From DATKZH01 sp964505295 (lineage in GTDB: Bacteria > Planctomycetota > Planctomycetia > Pirellulales > Thermoguttaceae): a DNA stretch of 5,459 nucleotides. The stretch covers positions 1 to 5,459 of the forward strand of contig CAZDHR010000453.1 in the NCBI GenBank assembly GCA_964505295.1, read 5' to 3'. Position 1 is the stretch's first letter; the number at the start of each line of letters is the position of its first letter. Below, in pieces: positions 3,915 through 5,459 of the stretch. Under the pieces are notes generated by a model, which was not told the origin of the DNA, did not search any database, and saw nothing but the letters and a program-made list of their open reading frames with translations. A program made the translations under genes and the position numbers.

Positions 3915-5459
3915 CTACGGCTGGCAGGAGTCGAGCATTTCGAAGAACCGGGCCTTCATGGCCGGGCTCAAGCGTTCGGCGAACCGGGCCGTGACTTCGC
4001 GATCGCGGAGCTTCGGCTCCGGATGTAGGATTTCGACGAGCCGGAGGATCTTCTCGGCCTGCCCCCGGTTGTTCGACTGATAGTGCAGAAGTGCCACCGC
4101 CAGCTTCGCGCGGAACCAGCGGTCGCTGCCCGGGCGGGACTTCTTCTCCACCCGGCGCCACTGGGTCAGGGCGGCTTCCCGCGCGGCGGCGTCTTGCCGG
4201 GTCAACAGGAGCCGGGCGTAGCCCTCCTGGATCGGGCCGTCCTGAGGATGGGCCTGAGCGAGCCGGCCGAACGCGTCCAGGGCCGCGTCGGTCTTGCCCG
4301 CGTCGGCCAGCGCCTGGGCCGCGATCGAGTCGAGCGTTCTCCGGTCGGCCGCGTCAAGCGCTTCCCTTTGCGAGCGGAGCAGCTCGACGACGCTCAACTC
4401 CAGCCCGGCCAGCTCCGCCTTCACTTCCGCCCCGCTCGCCGCGCCGATTCGTGCAAGCCCTTGTAACATTTTCAACAACTGCTCGGGCGATCCCCCGGAG
4501 AGCTGCCCGAGCAGCCTGGTCGCCTCGTGACGCCGGCCTTGGGCCGCCAGAGAAAACACCAAAAGCGCTCTTGCGGTCGATTGCCATTCTGGAGTAGTAT
4601 CCGAGATTTCTTGCAGCGCGGCGGCCAAGATTCGTTCGGCGCGATCGGCGCCTTCGGTCGTATAGTTCAAGCGAAACCGGGCGGCTTGAATCGCGGCCTC
4701 TCTGTCGACCGGGCTCCACCGCTCGGGCAGCCGCCCCCCGGGCCCGACGACCAGCGACTCGAACCACCGGGCCGCGCCCGCCGCCGTCTCGTCTGTCGGC
4801 TCTCCCCGCGCCCTGCGCTCTTCCAGCCACGCCTCGTAAGCGCGGGCGACCGCCGCGAGCACTTCGCCGAACCTCGGGTGGTCGGGCGAGATCGCCTGAT
4901 ATTGCTCGATGGCCTTCTGCCACTCGCCCTGGTGCTCAAGGGCAAACCCCAGGCACCGACGCGCCTCGTCGGCCGTCGGGGCATTCGGCCAGGTCGCCAG
5001 GTGCTCTTGGGCGAGCGAAGCGTAGCGGTCGAGGGAACCGGAGGGCTCCTGGCGAGCGAGCTGTCCGGCGTGGAAGATGGCCAGCAGATGCGCTTCGGGG
5101 GCCTTCGCGTGGCCGGGCATGGCCTTCGCGAGGGCGTGGTACCGCGACATGGCCTGTTGGTGCCGCCCACGGTCGTGCTCGATCGTCGCGGCCGTGAAGC
5201 CCAACTGAAATGCCTGGTCTTCGTCGCCCTGTTGTTCGGCCAGGGCCCGGGCGCGGTCATAGGCGGTCAGTGCGTCGTCGTACTGCCCGCTGTGATAGGC
5301 GTTCTCCGCCGCCTGGGCCCACATCGCCAGATCGCCGCCGGGCAGCGTTTGGACGTAGCCGGAGAGGAGCATTTGGGCGCGCCGCGTCCAATACGGCCCG
5401 TCCTCGCGCCGGATCGAGGCGAGCATCTCGTTGGCCTTGGCTTGCCAGGCGGCCGTCTG
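3915..5459 (-). CDS. TPR-repeat protein, C-terminal 514 residues (5' end outside window)
   Basis: The frame is open from the right edge to TAG at 3917-3915, with coding-like codons before the first internal ATG (5426), so the gene starts outside the window. The protein is almost entirely helical. Clear TPR-type helix pairs include AAENAYHSGQYDDALTAYDR (visible residues about 50-69), AATIEHDRGRHQQAMSRYHA (90-109), ARRCLGFALEHQGEWQKAIE (166-185), AAQALADAGKTDAALDAFGR (380-399) and AKLAVALLHYQSNNRGQAEK (451-470). These have the usual small residues at helix contacts and Pro near repeat ends. It ends in FFEMLDSCQP. No catalytic motif or membrane segment is visible in this part. TPR arrays scaffold protein interactions; planctomycete proteins of this style are often long and secreted or envelope-linked, but the signal region is not in view. 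A palindromic repeat follows the stop. TPR identity is confident, the role unknown. Confidence 0.88.
   Translation of the reverse strand, partial: QTAAWQAKANEMLASIRREDGPYWTRRAQMLLSGYVQTLPGGDLAMWAQAAENAYHSGQYDDALTAYDRARALAEQQGDEDQAFQLGFTAATIEHDRGRHQQAMSRYHALAKAMPGHAKAPEAHLLAIFHAGQLARQEPSGSLDRYASLAQEHLATWPNAPTADEARRCLGFALEHQGEWQKAIEQYQAISPDHPRFGEVLAAVARAYEAWLEERRARGEPTDETAAGAARWFESLVVGPGGRLPERWSPVDREAAIQAARFRLNYTTEGADRAERILAAALQEISDTTPEWQSTARALLVFSLAAQGRRHEATRLLGQLSGGSPEQLLKMLQGLARIGAASGAEVKAELAGLELSVVELLRSQREALDAADRRTLDSIAAQALADAGKTDAALDAFGRLAQAHPQDGPIQEGYARLLLTRQDAAAREAALTQWRRVEKKSRPGSDRWFRAKLAVALLHYQSNNRGQAEKILRLVEILHPEPKLRDREVTARFAERLSPAMKARFFEMLDSCQP

Noticed and set aside
3436..4161. Minus-strand frame through the TTCCCAAGC repeats with recurring VPKxxLGN peptides
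   Set aside because: The recurring peptides are translations of the palindromic DNA repeats. The frame also overlaps the TPR gene in another frame and has low-complexity composition.

Overview
This GC-rich window (codon third positions strongly G/C) looks like a chromosomal segment of a planctomycete. The signs are a Tat-exported Gfo/Idh/MocA oxidoreductase, a Tat-exported-type sugar isomerase, a DUF6941-like protein, a long TPR protein, and two families of short palindromic intergenic repeats of a kind I associate with that phylum. The assignment rests on gene content and style, not on a marker gene.

Layout. (1) Positions 1-836, minus strand: a broken region. The C-terminal end of a transposase-like protein runs in frame into the signal-peptide remnant and N-terminus of a FucI/AraA-type sugar isomerase. 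The isomerase then changes frame at about 332-335, apparently through a two-base AC duplication, and leaves the window at its left edge. (2) Positions 837-1400: a gene-free stretch with two inverted pairs of a 17-base palindromic repeat (REPIN-like doublets), a GC-rich palindrome and a possible promoter. (3) Positions 1401-2753, plus strand: a complete secreted Gfo/Idh/MocA dehydrogenase with a strong Shine-Dalgarno sequence. (4) Positions 2714-3361, minus strand, convergent: a DUF6941-like protein whose C-terminal part overlaps a better-looking 56-codon ORF in another frame (2782-2952). (5) Positions 3514-3724, plus strand: a compact, apparently complete transcription unit. It has a textbook sigma-54 (-24/-12) promoter, a Shine-Dalgarno sequence, a 37-residue single-pass membrane peptide and a strong hairpin just after the stop. 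(6) Positions 3725-3914: intergenic, with two of the three copies of a second palindromic repeat. (7) Positions 3915-5459, minus strand: the C-terminal 514 residues of a TPR protein that continues past the right edge.

Functionally, the sugar isomerase and the exported dehydrogenase fit the carbohydrate-handling, Tat-exported repertoire common in planctomycetes, but the isomerase looks dead in this copy. The remaining genes show no obvious shared pathway. The item most deserving follow-up is the sigma-54-driven 37-residue membrane peptide, followed by the hidden 56-codon ORF inside the DUF6941 tail and the transposase-isomerase fusion.
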